Of a stretch of 64,000 nucleotides of DNA, positions 16,723 to 26,201 are shown one piece after another (positions within the stretch are counted from its first letter, which is position 1; each line of letters opens with the position of its first letter). The DNA lies in NCBI GenBank assembly GCA_020636405.1, contig JACJXW010000004.1, forward strand, positions 1,488,001 through 1,552,000, in the 5' to 3' direction. This DNA comes from Lewinellaceae bacterium (GTDB lineage: Bacteria; Bacteroidota; Bacteroidia; Chitinophagales; Saprospiraceae). Both the position numbers and the translations under genes were made by a program. A model generated the notes under the pieces. The model was not told the origin of the DNA. It worked only from the letters and a program-made list of their open reading frames with translations, and did no database searches.

Positions 16723-17045
16723 TAATATTTGACCTTTTTTCGCGACCCCGATCCGGGTTCACGTCTTCCCGACAGCTACGCAAAACGTTACAATCAGAAA
16801 ATCTGAAAAATTGGCCCTGTTTTCGAAATTTCCACAACCTATTATGATTTCAAAATGTATCGAAAGAGGTTAGTCGGAATTAAATTTCGAAATGGGCTAT
16901 GTTGTAAAAAATTTCATGATTAAAAATGTCTTTCAACCTTACTACACTGTTACGCGAAAAGACCGTCAAAAATCAAACATCACCCTACCCCTCCCTCCCT
17001 GTACCATTTTCCCCTTTGTGCGTTATGGGTAGAAAACCACATAAA

Positions 17046-17516
17046 ATGAAGTACAACTCGATCATACTCTCAGGGTTCCTGGCCCTTGTCGCTTTCTCCT
17101 GCCGGAACCAGTCCGATCGCGGGCCGGAAGCGGCGCTACCGGCCGAGTTTCAGGATTTTGCCGACTTCTACGAGCGCTTTCATCAGGACAGCGCCTATCA
17201 GATGGAGCACATCATTTTTCCATTGGAAGGCCTGCCCCGGGAGGCCGACAGCATCACTATTGCCTCCGGCGCCTTCCGCTGGCAGAAAGAGGATTGGCGT
17301 ATGCAACGCGGCTTTAATCTTCAAAGCAGCAGCTTTGAACAGGACCTGATCCCGATCAGCGAAGGGCTCATCATCGAAAAGATCACGCATAAGGAGGGTG
17401 ATCTGGGTATGCAACGCCGCTTCGCCCGATTGGGAGAAGAGTGGTACCTGATCTACTACGCCGATTTGAACCGGCTGAGTGCAAAACCGGAAATTAGTAT
17501 TGAGGGAGGTTTTTGA
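17046..17516 (+). CDS. Small lipoprotein, DUF4348-like
   Basis: 156 residues. The first 20 residues form a lipoprotein signal ending ALVAFSC. The mature part has the pattern FADFYERFHQDSAYQMEHI followed by FPLEG, which resembles the DUF4348 family of Bacteroidota lipoproteins (F..F...F..DS..Q...I.FPL). The start chosen is the Met directly before the signal peptide; a longer frame from 16926 contains no signal and is implausible. It converges with hldD with an 8-base gap. Function unknown. Confidence 0.7.
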   Translation: MKYNSIILSGFLALVAFSCRNQSDRGPEAALPAEFQDFADFYERFHQDSAYQMEHIIFPLEGLPREADSITIASGAFRWQKEDWRMQRGFNLQSSSFEQDLIPISEGLIIEKITHKEGDLGMQRRFARLGEEWYLIYYADLNRLSAKPEISIEGGF

Positions 17517-17524
17517 ATATACTG

Positions 17525-18490
17525 TCAATAGTATCGCTCCTTCCCAAGATAATTCCCCACATAATCCTCAATACCCTCTTCCAGCGTATAAAATGGTTTA
17601 TCATACCCCGCTAGCCGGAGCTTACTCATGTCTGCCTCTGTAAAGTACTGGTAGGTATCGCGGATATCTTCCGGCGTGTCGATGAAGCTGATGTTCGGCT
17701 CCAGGCCCATAGCGCGGAAGGTATTGGCGGCAAGGTCGTAGAAGGAGCGCGCCTTACCCGTACCGAGGTTGTACAGGCCGTTGGCGGGCCGGTGTTGATA
17801 CAGCCAGAACATCACCTGCACCACATCTTTGATGTAGACGAAGTCACGGCTCTGCTGGCCGTCCTGAAAATCAGGGCGGTGGGACCGGAAGAGCTTCATG
17901 CCGCCGGTGGCTTTGATCTGTCGTACGGTGTGAAAGATGACGGATGCCATCCTGCCCTTGTGGTACTCATTAGGGCCGTAGACATTGAAAAACTTCAGTC
18001 CGTACCAATGTGGAGGCAGGGCTTTCTGTTGCAGCGCCCACTGGTCGAAGAGGTTCTTGGAATCTCCGTAAGGATTGAGGGGATGGAGTTGGCCCACGAT
18101 ATCGTGCCGGTCGTTGTAGCCGTGCTCGCCCAGGCCGTAGGTGGCGGCGCTGGAGGCGTAGATGAGTGGGATATTGTGCTGTGCGCAAAGTTCCCAGAGG
18201 GCCTTGCTGTAATCGAGATTGAGTTCCTGGAAGATGTCCCAATCCTTTTCGGTAGTATCCGTTCGGGCGCCCATGTGGAAGATGGCGTCGGTGAAGTAGT
18301 ATTTCTCCCAGAGCCAGCCGGGAAAATCGTTGCGGTGTACTTTTTCCGAATAGATCTTTCCTTCCAGGTTGCGGTTCTTTTCCTCGTGGCCGAACTCGTC
18401 CACAACGACGATGTCGGTATGCCCTTCCTCGTTGAGCTTTTTAACCATGCAACTTCCGATGAAACCTGCAGCTCCGGTAACTACGATCAT
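17525..18490 (-). CDS. hldD: ADP-L-glycero-D-manno-heptose 6-epimerase
   Basis: NAD(P)-dependent epimerase giving the heptose nucleotide used for the lipopolysaccharide core. 321 residues with the Rossmann motif VTGAAGFIGS at the N-terminus, the GARTDTTEKDWD loop and YASSAATYG strand typical of HldD, and the catalytic Tyr/Lys in NPYGDSK. KGRMASVIFH and RDFVYIKDVV are further family segments. The ATG at 18490 is preferred over a TTG at 18502 because a TATCTTTG promoter box overlaps the latter. It lies far from the lipid A operon but belongs to the same outer-membrane pathway. Confidence 0.93.
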   Translation of the reverse strand: MIVVTGAAGFIGSCMVKKLNEEGHTDIVVVDEFGHEEKNRNLEGKIYSEKVHRNDFPGWLWEKYYFTDAIFHMGARTDTTEKDWDIFQELNLDYSKALWELCAQHNIPLIYASSAATYGLGEHGYNDRHDIVGQLHPLNPYGDSKNLFDQWALQQKALPPHWYGLKFFNVYGPNEYHKGRMASVIFHTVRQIKATGGMKLFRSHRPDFQDGQQSRDFVYIKDVVQVMFWLYQHRPANGLYNLGTGKARSFYDLAANTFRAMGLEPNISFIDTPEDIRDTYQYFTEADMSKLRLAGYDKPFYTLEEGIEDYVGNYLGKERYY

Positions 18491-18499
18491 TTTTTTGGG

Positions 18500-18507
18500 C
18501 AAAGATA
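18500..18507 (-). promoter_or_regulatory. -7 box (TATCTTTG) upstream of hldD
   Basis: Exact match to TAnnTTTG on the minus strand, nine bases before the ATG at 18490. This implies a very short 5' untranslated region and rules against the upstream TTG start. Confidence 0.6.
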
Positions 18508-18693
18508 AGACAGTAGAAGAAAAAAGGGCCAGCTTTGGCCACCGTATTAAGTGTGAATGCCTTTAGAAATAATGTTCGCTGGATAAAGAAGTTAAAAGGT
18601 GCGGGAAGGCTGCATAAGCTGTCAATTATTTAGCCGTGTATATAAGATTTTGTTAGCTTTACCAGCCCTGAACAATCTGAATTTCGAGGACTT

Positions 18694-20577
18694 ATGGAAA
18701 TCCACCTTATCGCTCCCCTTCGCTCCCTTCTGGTAATCTTTGCCCTATATTGGGCCGCTCACCTCCCCGCACAGCAAATATGTACGGGTAATCTGGGCGA
18801 AAATATTTTCACCGCCGGCGACTTTGGTTCAGGGCCTACCAACCTGGTCTTGTCCAACCCGGGAATTGCCCCTGGTTACACATACACTTTGTCCCCCCCT
18901 CCCTCAGACGGCTTTTATACGGTGACCAACAACACCGGAGCCTGGGGTGGCCTGTTCTCCACCTGGCTGCCCATCCGGGACAATAGCAGCGACCCGCAGG
19001 GGTATATGATGGTTGTCAACGCCAGTTTTTCAGCCGGTATCTTTTACGAGCAGACTGTGGACGGCCTGTGCGAAAATACGCTTTACGAGTTTACCGCCGA
19101 TGTGATCAACCTGATCAGGAATTCTGTGTCGAATCACATCAAACCCAATGTATCTTTCCTGATCAACGACGAGGTGCGTTACAGCTCCGGCGATATTCCC
19201 CAGAACGAACAGTGGAATACTTACGGTTTTACCTTTACGACTGAACCAGGGGAGACCTCCGTCAAACTGACCCTGCGCAACAACGCCCCCGGTGGGATCG
19301 GCAATGACCTGGCGCTCGACAATATTTCCTTCCGGGCGTGCGGCCCTGCCGCCCTCATCCTGCCGGTGGAGGTGGCCAACATATGCGAAGACGGCAGCCC
19401 TATACCGCTCAACGCCACCATCCAGGGCGACCAGTTTACGGACCCTGCCCTGCAGTGGCAGCAGAGCTTCGACGAGGGCGCTACCTGGCAGGACATCCCC
19501 GGGGCTACCGGCGTTACTATCCAGCACACTCAGCTGTCCGGAGGGTATTATTACTACCGCTACCTGCTGGCCAACTCGCCGGCCAACCTGGCCAACTCCA
19601 AGTGCCGGATCATCTCCAACGTGAAGGTGGTGTACGTCCAGCCCAAGTTCCATTCCGTATTGGATACGATCTGTGAGGGAGGGACGTACCTGTTCGGCGC
19701 CAGGCCGCTTATGGAAGAAGGGGTCTATATTGATACCCTGGTCTCTTCAATTGGTTGCGACAGCATCGTCACCCTCGAACTCACCGTCGTTCCCGACGGA
19801 GGCCTGGCCGCCGAGATGTCGGTGAATGACCCCAGTTGTGCCGGCTATCAGGATGGTGTCATCGAAGTGTCGAATGTCCGGAATTTCTATCCCCCGGTAA
19901 CGATCAGCCTGGATGGGGAGGAGGTGACGGCCGAGGAGGCATCCTTTAACAACCTGGCGGCGGGTTCCTACTTCCTTTTTGTGTATGACCGCTTGGGCTG
20001 CAGCGTGGAATACGATGTCGTCCTGGATGACCCGGTTCCCCTGTCCCTTGGCCTGGGCCCGGATCGGTCCATCGGCCTGGGCGACGGCCTGACACTGCCC
20101 GTCACCACCAACTATCCGCTGGCCAGCGTCGAATGGTCGCCTTCAGAATTGGTGATTTGCGACGACGACTGCCTGAAGCCCTTGCTGCAGCCGCTTCGTA
20201 CAACAACTTTCACCTTTTCCGGCACGACCGCCAACGGTTGTACGGCAACGGACTCCATCCGGGTCGAGGTAAAGGATGTTCGGGCAGTTTATTTTCCCAA
20301 CGCCTTCTCTCCCAACGAGGATGGGCGCAATGACCGTTTCACCCTCTTTGCCGGCGAGCCCAATGTGCAGGAAGTGGTGAGCATGAAGGTCTTTAACCGC
20401 TGGGGCGCCCTGGTGTTTGAGTCGGGCAACTTTCCGCCCAACGGCCCGGGCCAGGGTTGGGATGGTACTTTTAAGGGGGAGCTGGCGCCGGCGGGCGCTT
20501 ATACTTATGTTTTCCGGGTGCGGTTCCTGGATGAAGTGGAACTGGAGTACACGGGGGTGGTGCATTTGCTGCGGTAG
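18694..20577 (+). CDS. Type B T9SS sorting-domain surface protein (paralogue 1)
   Basis: 627 residues. A signal peptide (LLVIFALYWAAHLPAQQ) is followed by a carbohydrate-binding-like beta-sandwich (residues ~25-215, ending GGIGNDLALDNISFRACG), an Ig-like segment with paired Cys (ICEDGSPIPLNATI ... CRIISNVKVVY), a SprB-like repeat (NDPSCAGYQDGVIEVSNV) and a C-terminal gliding-motility-type sorting domain (AVYFPNAFSPNEDGRND ... NRWGALVFE ... GAYTYVFRVRF). It should be secreted by the type IX system and attached or released at the surface. The last 1447 bases are almost identical to the next gene. Ligand unknown. Confidence 0.88.
   Translation: MEIHLIAPLRSLLVIFALYWAAHLPAQQICTGNLGENIFTAGDFGSGPTNLVLSNPGIAPGYTYTLSPPPSDGFYTVTNNTGAWGGLFSTWLPIRDNSSDPQGYMMVVNASFSAGIFYEQTVDGLCENTLYEFTADVINLIRNSVSNHIKPNVSFLINDEVRYSSGDIPQNEQWNTYGFTFTTEPGETSVKLTLRNNAPGGIGNDLALDNISFRACGPAALILPVEVANICEDGSPIPLNATIQGDQFTDPALQWQQSFDEGATWQDIPGATGVTIQHTQLSGGYYYYRYLLANSPANLANSKCRIISNVKVVYVQPKFHSVLDTICEGGTYLFGARPLMEEGVYIDTLVSSIGCDSIVTLELTVVPDGGLAAEMSVNDPSCAGYQDGVIEVSNVRNFYPPVTISLDGEEVTAEEASFNNLAAGSYFLFVYDRLGCSVEYDVVLDDPVPLSLGLGPDRSIGLGDGLTLPVTTNYPLASVEWSPSELVICDDDCLKPLLQPLRTTTFTFSGTTANGCTATDSIRVEVKDVRAVYFPNAFSPNEDGRNDRFTLFAGEPNVQEVVSMKVFNRWGALVFESGNFPPNGPGQGWDGTFKGELAPAGAYTYVFRVRFLDEVELEYTGVVHLLR
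19131..20577 (+). repeat. 1447-bp direct repeat, copy 1
   Basis: Near-identical to 21115-22561 at a constant offset of 1984 bases with no insertions or deletions; a few substitutions are visible (for example AAC/AAT near 19206 and ACT/ACC near 19241). It covers the C-terminal two thirds of the first sorting-domain gene. Confidence 0.93.
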
Positions 20578-20668
20578 CTATCTAAATGGAGACATGGTAG
20601 GAAGCCGAGTAAGTGCCAGGATAAATTTGATCTGCTAATCCTGGTTCTGATACGAAATACATTTTCTC

Positions 20669-22561
20669 ATGGTATTCAAGGCAATTACGCTAAGGCCTTT
20701 TTTAGAGCTTTCTTTTACATCTTTGTGTTTGTGGGGTGTGGTTACCCTTGCCGCACAGGAGGTGTGCACGGGCAATCTGGGTGAAAATATATTCGAAGCC
20801 GGCGATTTTGGTTCGGGAACCAGTAACCTAGTCACTGTTGATCCAGGCATTGCTCCCGGATATAATTATACCTTGTCACCTCCTCCTAATGACGGGCTGT
20901 ACACGTTAACGAACGATATGAGCGTTTGGCCAGTTCTTTTTCCAGGCTGGATGCCCGCAAAAGACAACAGCGGTGACCCCAATGGCTATATGATGGTGGT
21001 CAATGCCAGTTATTCCGCCGGTATCTTTTACGAGCAGACGGTAGACGGGCTTTGCGATAATACCCTTTATGAGTTTTCGGCTGATATCTTAAACCTGGTC
21101 TTTACCGAAACACTGAATTACATCAAACCCAATGTATCTTTCCTGATCAACGACGAGGTGCGTTACAGCTCCGGCGATATTCCCCAGAATGAACAGTGGA
21201 ATACTTACGGTTTTACCTTTACGACCGAACCAGGGGAGACCTCCGTCAAACTGACCCTGCGCAACAACGCCCCCGGCGGGATCGGCAATGACCTGGCGCT
21301 CGACAATATCTCCTTCCGGGCGTGCGGCCCTGCCGCCCTCATCCTGCCGGTGGAGGTGGCCAACATATGCGAAGACGGCAGCCCCATACCGCTCAACGCC
21401 ACCATCCAGGGCGACCAGTTTACGGACCCTGCCCTGCAGTGGCAGCAGAGCTTCGACGAGGGCGCTACCTGGCAGGACATCCCCGGGGCTACCGGCGTTA
21501 CTATCCAGCACACTCAGCTGTCCGGAGGGTATTATTACTACCGCTACCTGCTGGCCAACTCGCCGGCCAACCTGGCCAACTCCAAGTGCCGGATCATCTC
21601 CAACGTGAAGGTGGTGTACGTTCAGCCCAAGTTCCATTCCGTATTGGATACGATCTGTGAGGGAGGGACGTACCTGTTCGGCGCCAGGCCGCTTATGGAA
21701 GAAGGGGTCTATATTGATACCCTGGTCTCTTCAATTGGTTGCGACAGCATCGTCACCCTCGAACTCACCGTCGTTCCCGACGGAGGCCAGGCCGCCGAGA
21801 TGTCGGTGAATGACCCCAGTTGTGCCGGCTATCAGGATGGTGTCATCGAAGTGTCGAATGTCCGGAATTTCTATCCCCCGGTAACGATCAGCCTGGATGG
21901 GGAGGAGGTGACGGCCGAGGAGGCATCCTTTAACAACCTGGCGGCGGGTTCCTACTTCCTTTTTGTGTATGACCGCTTGGGCTGCAGCGTGGAATACGAT
22001 GTCGTCCTGGATGACCCGGTTCCCCTGTCCCTTGGCCTGGGCCCGGATCGGTCCATCGGCCTGGGCGACGGCCTGACACTGCCCGTCACCACCAACTATC
22101 CGCTGGCCAGCTTCGAATGGTCGCCTTCAGAACTGGTGATTTGCGATGACGACTGCCTGAAGCCCTTGCTGCAGCCGCTTCGTACAACAACCTTTACCTT
22201 TTCCGGCACAACCGCCAACGGCTGTTCAGCGACAGATTCCATCCGGGTCGAGGTGAAGGATGTTCGGGCAGTTTATTTTCCCAACGCCTTCTCTCCCAAC
22301 GAGGATGGGCGCAATGACTGTTTCACCCTCTTTGCCGGCGAGCCCAATGTGCAGGAAGTGGTGAGCATGAAGGTCTTTAACCGTTGGGGCGCCCTGGTTT
22401 TTGATGCCGGTAATTTTCCGCCCAACGACCCGGGCCAGGGTTGGGATGGTACTTTTAAGGGGGAGCTGGCGCCGGCGGGCGCTTATACTTATGTTTTCCG
22501 GGTGCGGTTCCTGGATGAAGTGGAACTGGAGTACACGGGGGTGGTGCATCTGTTGCGGTAG
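20669..22561 (+). CDS. Type B T9SS sorting-domain surface protein (paralogue 2)
   Basis: 630 residues with the same architecture as its upstream neighbour: signal peptide (FTSLCLWGVVTLAAQ), N-terminal beta-sandwich, Ig-like part, SprB-like repeat and type B sorting domain. The first ~150 residues differ from paralogue 1 at many positions, while the remainder differs at only a handful; for example the first copy has ...RNDRFTLF and this copy ...RNDCFTLF, introducing an unpaired Cys. The pair probably arose by tandem duplication, with later gene conversion of the C-terminal two thirds or diversification of the N-terminal domain. Gap between the genes is 91 bases. Confidence 0.88.
   Translation: MVFKAITLRPFLELSFTSLCLWGVVTLAAQEVCTGNLGENIFEAGDFGSGTSNLVTVDPGIAPGYNYTLSPPPNDGLYTLTNDMSVWPVLFPGWMPAKDNSGDPNGYMMVVNASYSAGIFYEQTVDGLCDNTLYEFSADILNLVFTETLNYIKPNVSFLINDEVRYSSGDIPQNEQWNTYGFTFTTEPGETSVKLTLRNNAPGGIGNDLALDNISFRACGPAALILPVEVANICEDGSPIPLNATIQGDQFTDPALQWQQSFDEGATWQDIPGATGVTIQHTQLSGGYYYYRYLLANSPANLANSKCRIISNVKVVYVQPKFHSVLDTICEGGTYLFGARPLMEEGVYIDTLVSSIGCDSIVTLELTVVPDGGQAAEMSVNDPSCAGYQDGVIEVSNVRNFYPPVTISLDGEEVTAEEASFNNLAAGSYFLFVYDRLGCSVEYDVVLDDPVPLSLGLGPDRSIGLGDGLTLPVTTNYPLASFEWSPSELVICDDDCLKPLLQPLRTTTFTFSGTTANGCSATDSIRVEVKDVRAVYFPNAFSPNEDGRNDCFTLFAGEPNVQEVVSMKVFNRWGALVFDAGNFPPNDPGQGWDGTFKGELAPAGAYTYVFRVRFLDEVELEYTGVVHLLR
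21115..22561 (+). repeat. 1447-bp direct repeat, copy 2
   Basis: Second copy of the repeat at 19131-20577, covering the C-terminal two thirds of the second sorting-domain gene. Substitutions relative to copy 1 cluster near the end, around 22120-22430. Confidence 0.93.
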
Positions 22562-23296
22562 CTATAGCTTCTCTGCAATAAATCCAATGTTGTGGTTGCG
22601 CAAGGCCTGCCCGCCAAAACGATCCGTCAGGGCAACGGCAAAGCCAGCCGCTTCCAGCAGCTGCTGCACTTCCGCTCTTGCGTACAGGTTTAGCCGGTGA
22701 ACTTCCTTTGATTTACGGTACAGTTCCCCCTCTCTCACAAAAAGGGTGATCTCCCGCTGCAGGGTGGCGGCCTCCGGGTTTTCACTGAAGTTCAGCATCA
22801 TATCCCACTCCTCATTTTCCAGCAGGCGGACTGGGGGCACGCCATCCGTGATGCCGGGTTCAATGACATCGAACAGCAATAAACCGCCCGGTTGCAGGCT
22901 CTGGTATATCCGCTGGAATAAGGGCAGCAGGTTTTCCAGCCGGTGCCGTTCATCGAACTGGTAATTGAGCACCTCTCCGATGGCGGTGACGGCCAGGCAG
23001 GGCGGGATATCGAAATCCATCACGGAGCCGACGGTGAACTGCCCCTGCGGACAGCGTTGCCGGGCGATGGCGATCAGCGGCTCGGAATAGTCGACGCCCG
23101 CTACTTCGTAGCCGTCCCGGCTCACCAGTTCTTCCAGGATGCCGCTGCCACAGCCCAGGCCAACGACCAGGCCCCGATGGAAGCTGCGTTTTTGCAAAAG
23201 GCTCAACAGTTCCTGAGCGGCCAGCCGTGCGTGCTGTCCATAGCTTTGGTCGTGAACGCGGGCGAGGGGCGATTGGTAGTAAAGCGACATGGGCAT
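22562..23296 (-). CDS. Class I SAM-dependent methyltransferase
   Basis: 244 residues. SAM motif I is VVGLGCGSGILEELV near residues 44-58, followed by YEVAGVDYSEPLI (motif II with the acidic residue) and LQPGGLLLFDVIEPG (post-motif). A MPMSLYYQSPLARVHDQSYG start is seen; ATG at 23296 or 23290 are both possible, while the TTG at 23314 is less likely. The stop abuts the preceding gene end on the other strand. Substrate cannot be inferred; the fold fits small-molecule methyltransferases. Confidence 0.8.
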   Translation of the reverse strand: MPMSLYYQSPLARVHDQSYGQHARLAAQELLSLLQKRSFHRGLVVGLGCGSGILEELVSRDGYEVAGVDYSEPLIAIARQRCPQGQFTVGSVMDFDIPPCLAVTAIGEVLNYQFDERHRLENLLPLFQRIYQSLQPGGLLLFDVIEPGITDGVPPVRLLENEEWDMMLNFSENPEAATLQREITLFVREGELYRKSKEVHRLNLYARAEVQQLLEAAGFAVALTDRFGGQALRNHNIGFIAEKL

Positions 23297-23439
23297 GGAT
23301 GTAGGATTTGGCAATTTAATGGCTTTCCCAAAGGAACAATTTTACGGATCTTCGATCGGAAAAAAAAGGCAGCTGCCGCATTGGCACTTTTTCAGTACAT
23401 TTATTACGAATATTTTGTTAACCAAAGCCAACTTCCCGC

Positions 23440-26091
23440 ATGAAATATTGTATGGCCCTCTTCCTTGCGCTCCTTTTAGCCTGCCAACCCGAAAAACAAG
23501 AACCCATCTATCAGTCCGGCGCTTTTACCCTTTACCCGGACAAAGTCGTACAGGGCGACAACCAGGCCGTGGCACTGACGCCCACCCATCTCACCTCCAA
23601 CTACAAAAGCCCGGCCAGTGAGTCCTATTCCCGGCTGGTCACCTTCAAGTTCAGCATCAATGAAAAGGACAACGAACTGCCGGCGGGTAAGGACCACTGG
23701 CTGGTCATCGGCGAAGAGCACGAGTCCCCGGTTATCCGCTTCGGCGAGATGCCGGAAGCTGTGCCGGAAGCTCCGGGTACCTTTCTGCCGGTCAATTATG
23801 AATACACCTTCCGGGTAGATATGTCGCCTGTACTGGATCAATTTGAAGAGAAAGGCTATTACGAAGCATACGATGGCAGCCGGGTGGCCAAAGCCGACTT
23901 CAAAGGCTTCTACATCGCCGGTGGTTCCGAGCCGCTTACCTGGGATTTCGTCAACCTGGAAAACCAGGGGCTCAAACTGGAGGATCCGGACGGCGATAAG
24001 ATCTACAACATCACGCTCCAACTCAACCCCTACAACGAGGAAGACTACCAGGACAAAGAGTGGAAGCTTACGGCCGATCTTTCTACCCGTCCTCAGTATA
24101 GATCCGATCAGCCCATCGTCGACGCCCTGTTCAACCTCTCTCTGGAGGAGGCCCTCCTCAACATCGAGTCCGACAGTACCCTGCGCACCGGCGCCAAATG
24201 GGGCGGCGTCTGGACGCGCGACATCAGCTACAGCATCTTCCTGGCCTTCGCTTACCATGAACCGGAAGTGGCCAAGATCAGCCTGATGAAAAAGGTGAAG
24301 CGCGATCGTATCATTCAAGACACCGGATCCGGCGGCGCCTGGCCGGTATCTTCTGACCGCACTACCTGGGCCCTGGCCGCCTGGGAGATCTACAAAACCA
24401 CCGGCGATATGGCCTGGCTGCGCAAGGCCTACACCATCATTAAAAATACGCTGGAAGATGACTTCAAGGTGCTGAAGTCTCCCCAAACCAGCATGTACCG
24501 CGGGGAATCCTCCTTCCTGGATTGGCGGGAACAGACCTACCCCAAATGGATGTCGAACATGGACATCTACGTCTCCGAGAACCTGGGCACCAATGTTGTA
24601 CATTACCAGGCGCATCGTATCCTGGCGGAGATGGCCCAGATCCTGGGCGAGCCGCACGAGGTGTATACCCAAAGAGCAGAAGAGATCAAAAAAGGCATCA
24701 ACGAGCATTTGTGGATGGCCGATAAAGGCTACTACGGCCAGTTCCTTTACGGACGGCAATATCTGAACCTTTCTACCCGCTTCGAAGCCCTGGGCGAGGC
24801 CCTGTCCATTCTGTTCGGTGTTGCGGATGAGGATAAGGTACAGTCCATCATTTCAAAGTCGCCGGTAACCGATTTTGGCGTTACCTGCATCTATCCGCAG
24901 ATACCCGGCATACCGCCCTATCACAACGACGGCATTTGGCCTTTCGTACAATCTTACTGGAACCTGGCGGCGGCCAAAGCCGGCAACGAGCAAGTGCTCA
25001 ACCACGGCCTGGCGGCCATCTACCGGGCGGGCGGACTGTTCCTGACCAATTATGAGAACTTCGTGGCGGGCACCGGCGATTTCCTGGGCACAGAGATCAA
25101 TTCCCACCGCATGCTTTGGAGCATGGCCGGCAACCTGGCGATGGTGCACCGGGTGTTCATGGGCATGGCCTTTGAACCGGAAGGCGTCCGCTTCAGCCCG
25201 GTTATTCCCAGTACCTATCCGGGGACGAAAAGCTTGTCCAACTTCCGGTATCGGGACGCTATCCTCAACATTACCGTAGAAGGATTCGGCAACCGGGCCG
25301 AATCCATAATGCTGGACGGCGAGCCGCTGCCGGATGCCTTCCTCCCCGCCGACATCAGCGGTGAACACGCGATCCATATCGCAATGAACAACCAGCCCTT
25401 CAATAGCGGCGCCATCAACCTGGTGGACAACCACTTCTCCCTACCCAACCCTCAGCTGAAGCAGGATGGCTCGGCGCTGAAGTGGGAGCCCATAAGTGGA
25501 GCAACAGCCTACCTCATTTATAAGAATGGAGCCTTACTGGAAAAAACGACGGCAACACAGTTGGAGATCTCTGCTGGTGAAGTGGCGGAGTATAAAGTCA
25601 GCGCGGTGGACGACAAAGACTGGGAGTCTTTCACCAGTGAGCCACTGAGGACTATGCCGGAAGGGGTGGTTCGTATCGTGGAGATCGAAAAGTTCACCGG
25701 CGCTTCCAGCCTGCCCTATACCAACTACTCCGGTAGCGGCTTTGTAGAGATCTCCAACGTAAAGAACCGTTCCATAGAGATCATTCTGGATGTGGATGTA
25801 ACGGGGGATTACCTCATCGACTTCCGCTACTCCAACGGCAGCGGCCCCTGGAATACGGACAACAAATGCGCCATTCGGGACCTGTTCGCCAACGGCCAGC
25901 GCATCGGTTCTCTGGTATTCCCGCAAAGGGGAACGGACGAATGGTCGGACTGGGGCTATTCCAATGCCTATGCGGTGCAGCTTAAAAAAGGGAAGAACAC
26001 CCTGCGGCTTTCTTTTGAGGACTGGGATGTGAACATGAATGTGGACGTCAACCGGGCGATGTTGGATTACATGCGGATGGTGGTTTTTTGA
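23440..26091 (+). CDS. Six-hairpin glycoside hydrolase lipoprotein with C-terminal carbohydrate-binding domain
   Basis: 883 residues. A lipoprotein signal (MALFLALLLACQPEKQ) is followed by an N-terminal beta-sandwich region to about residue 215, an (alpha/alpha)6-barrel of the GH63/trehalase-like kind (LRTGAKWGGVWTRDISYS, SGGAWPVSSDRTTWALAAWE, SSFLDWREQTYPKWMSN, HNDGIWPFVQSYWNLAAAKA), and a tail of a fibronectin-like stretch plus a CBM6/35-like sandwich (IVEIEKFTGASSLPYTNYSG ... NTLRLSFEDW). It likely trims alpha-linked oligosaccharides at the outer surface or in the periplasm. It pairs with the GH30 gene 110 bases downstream. No SusC/SusD genes are present, so it is not a complete utilisation locus within this window. 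Confidence 0.75.
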   Translation: MKYCMALFLALLLACQPEKQEPIYQSGAFTLYPDKVVQGDNQAVALTPTHLTSNYKSPASESYSRLVTFKFSINEKDNELPAGKDHWLVIGEEHESPVIRFGEMPEAVPEAPGTFLPVNYEYTFRVDMSPVLDQFEEKGYYEAYDGSRVAKADFKGFYIAGGSEPLTWDFVNLENQGLKLEDPDGDKIYNITLQLNPYNEEDYQDKEWKLTADLSTRPQYRSDQPIVDALFNLSLEEALLNIESDSTLRTGAKWGGVWTRDISYSIFLAFAYHEPEVAKISLMKKVKRDRIIQDTGSGGAWPVSSDRTTWALAAWEIYKTTGDMAWLRKAYTIIKNTLEDDFKVLKSPQTSMYRGESSFLDWREQTYPKWMSNMDIYVSENLGTNVVHYQAHRILAEMAQILGEPHEVYTQRAEEIKKGINEHLWMADKGYYGQFLYGRQYLNLSTRFEALGEALSILFGVADEDKVQSIISKSPVTDFGVTCIYPQIPGIPPYHNDGIWPFVQSYWNLAAAKAGNEQVLNHGLAAIYRAGGLFLTNYENFVAGTGDFLGTEINSHRMLWSMAGNLAMVHRVFMGMAFEPEGVRFSPVIPSTYPGTKSLSNFRYRDAILNITVEGFGNRAESIMLDGEPLPDAFLPADISGEHAIHIAMNNQPFNSGAINLVDNHFSLPNPQLKQDGSALKWEPISGATAYLIYKNGALLEKTTATQLEISAGEVAEYKVSAVDDKDWESFTSEPLRTMPEGVVRIVEIEKFTGASSLPYTNYSGSGFVEISNVKNRSIEIILDVDVTGDYLIDFRYSNGSGPWNTDNKCAIRDLFANGQRIGSLVFPQRGTDEWSDWGYSNAYAVQLKKGKNTLRLSFEDWDVNMNVDVNRAMLDYMRMVVF

Positions 26092-26201
26092 ACCCAAAGG
26101 GGCCGCCTGGAGAAATGCCCGGGAGAACGGTTTCCTGAGTATTTCCCCAAAGTGAGGAAATTAATGGCAGAGAGCGCTATATTCGCTGGATAACAATAAA
26201 C

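Larger units (their letters stand above)
16346..17045. other. 700-bp gene-free spacer carrying two repeat families
   Basis: No supported gene. It holds the short palindrome array at about 16401-16580 and the inverted pair at 16641-16722. The rest (16740-17045) is AT-richer, and contains the likely promoter region for the small lipoprotein gene that starts at 17046, but no convincing promoter box was identified. Confidence 0.65.

Noticed and set aside
23476..24759. 427-codon minus-strand frame opposite the six-hairpin hydrolase
   Set aside because: No motifs, and the plus strand encodes a lipoprotein signal and glycosidase motifs.
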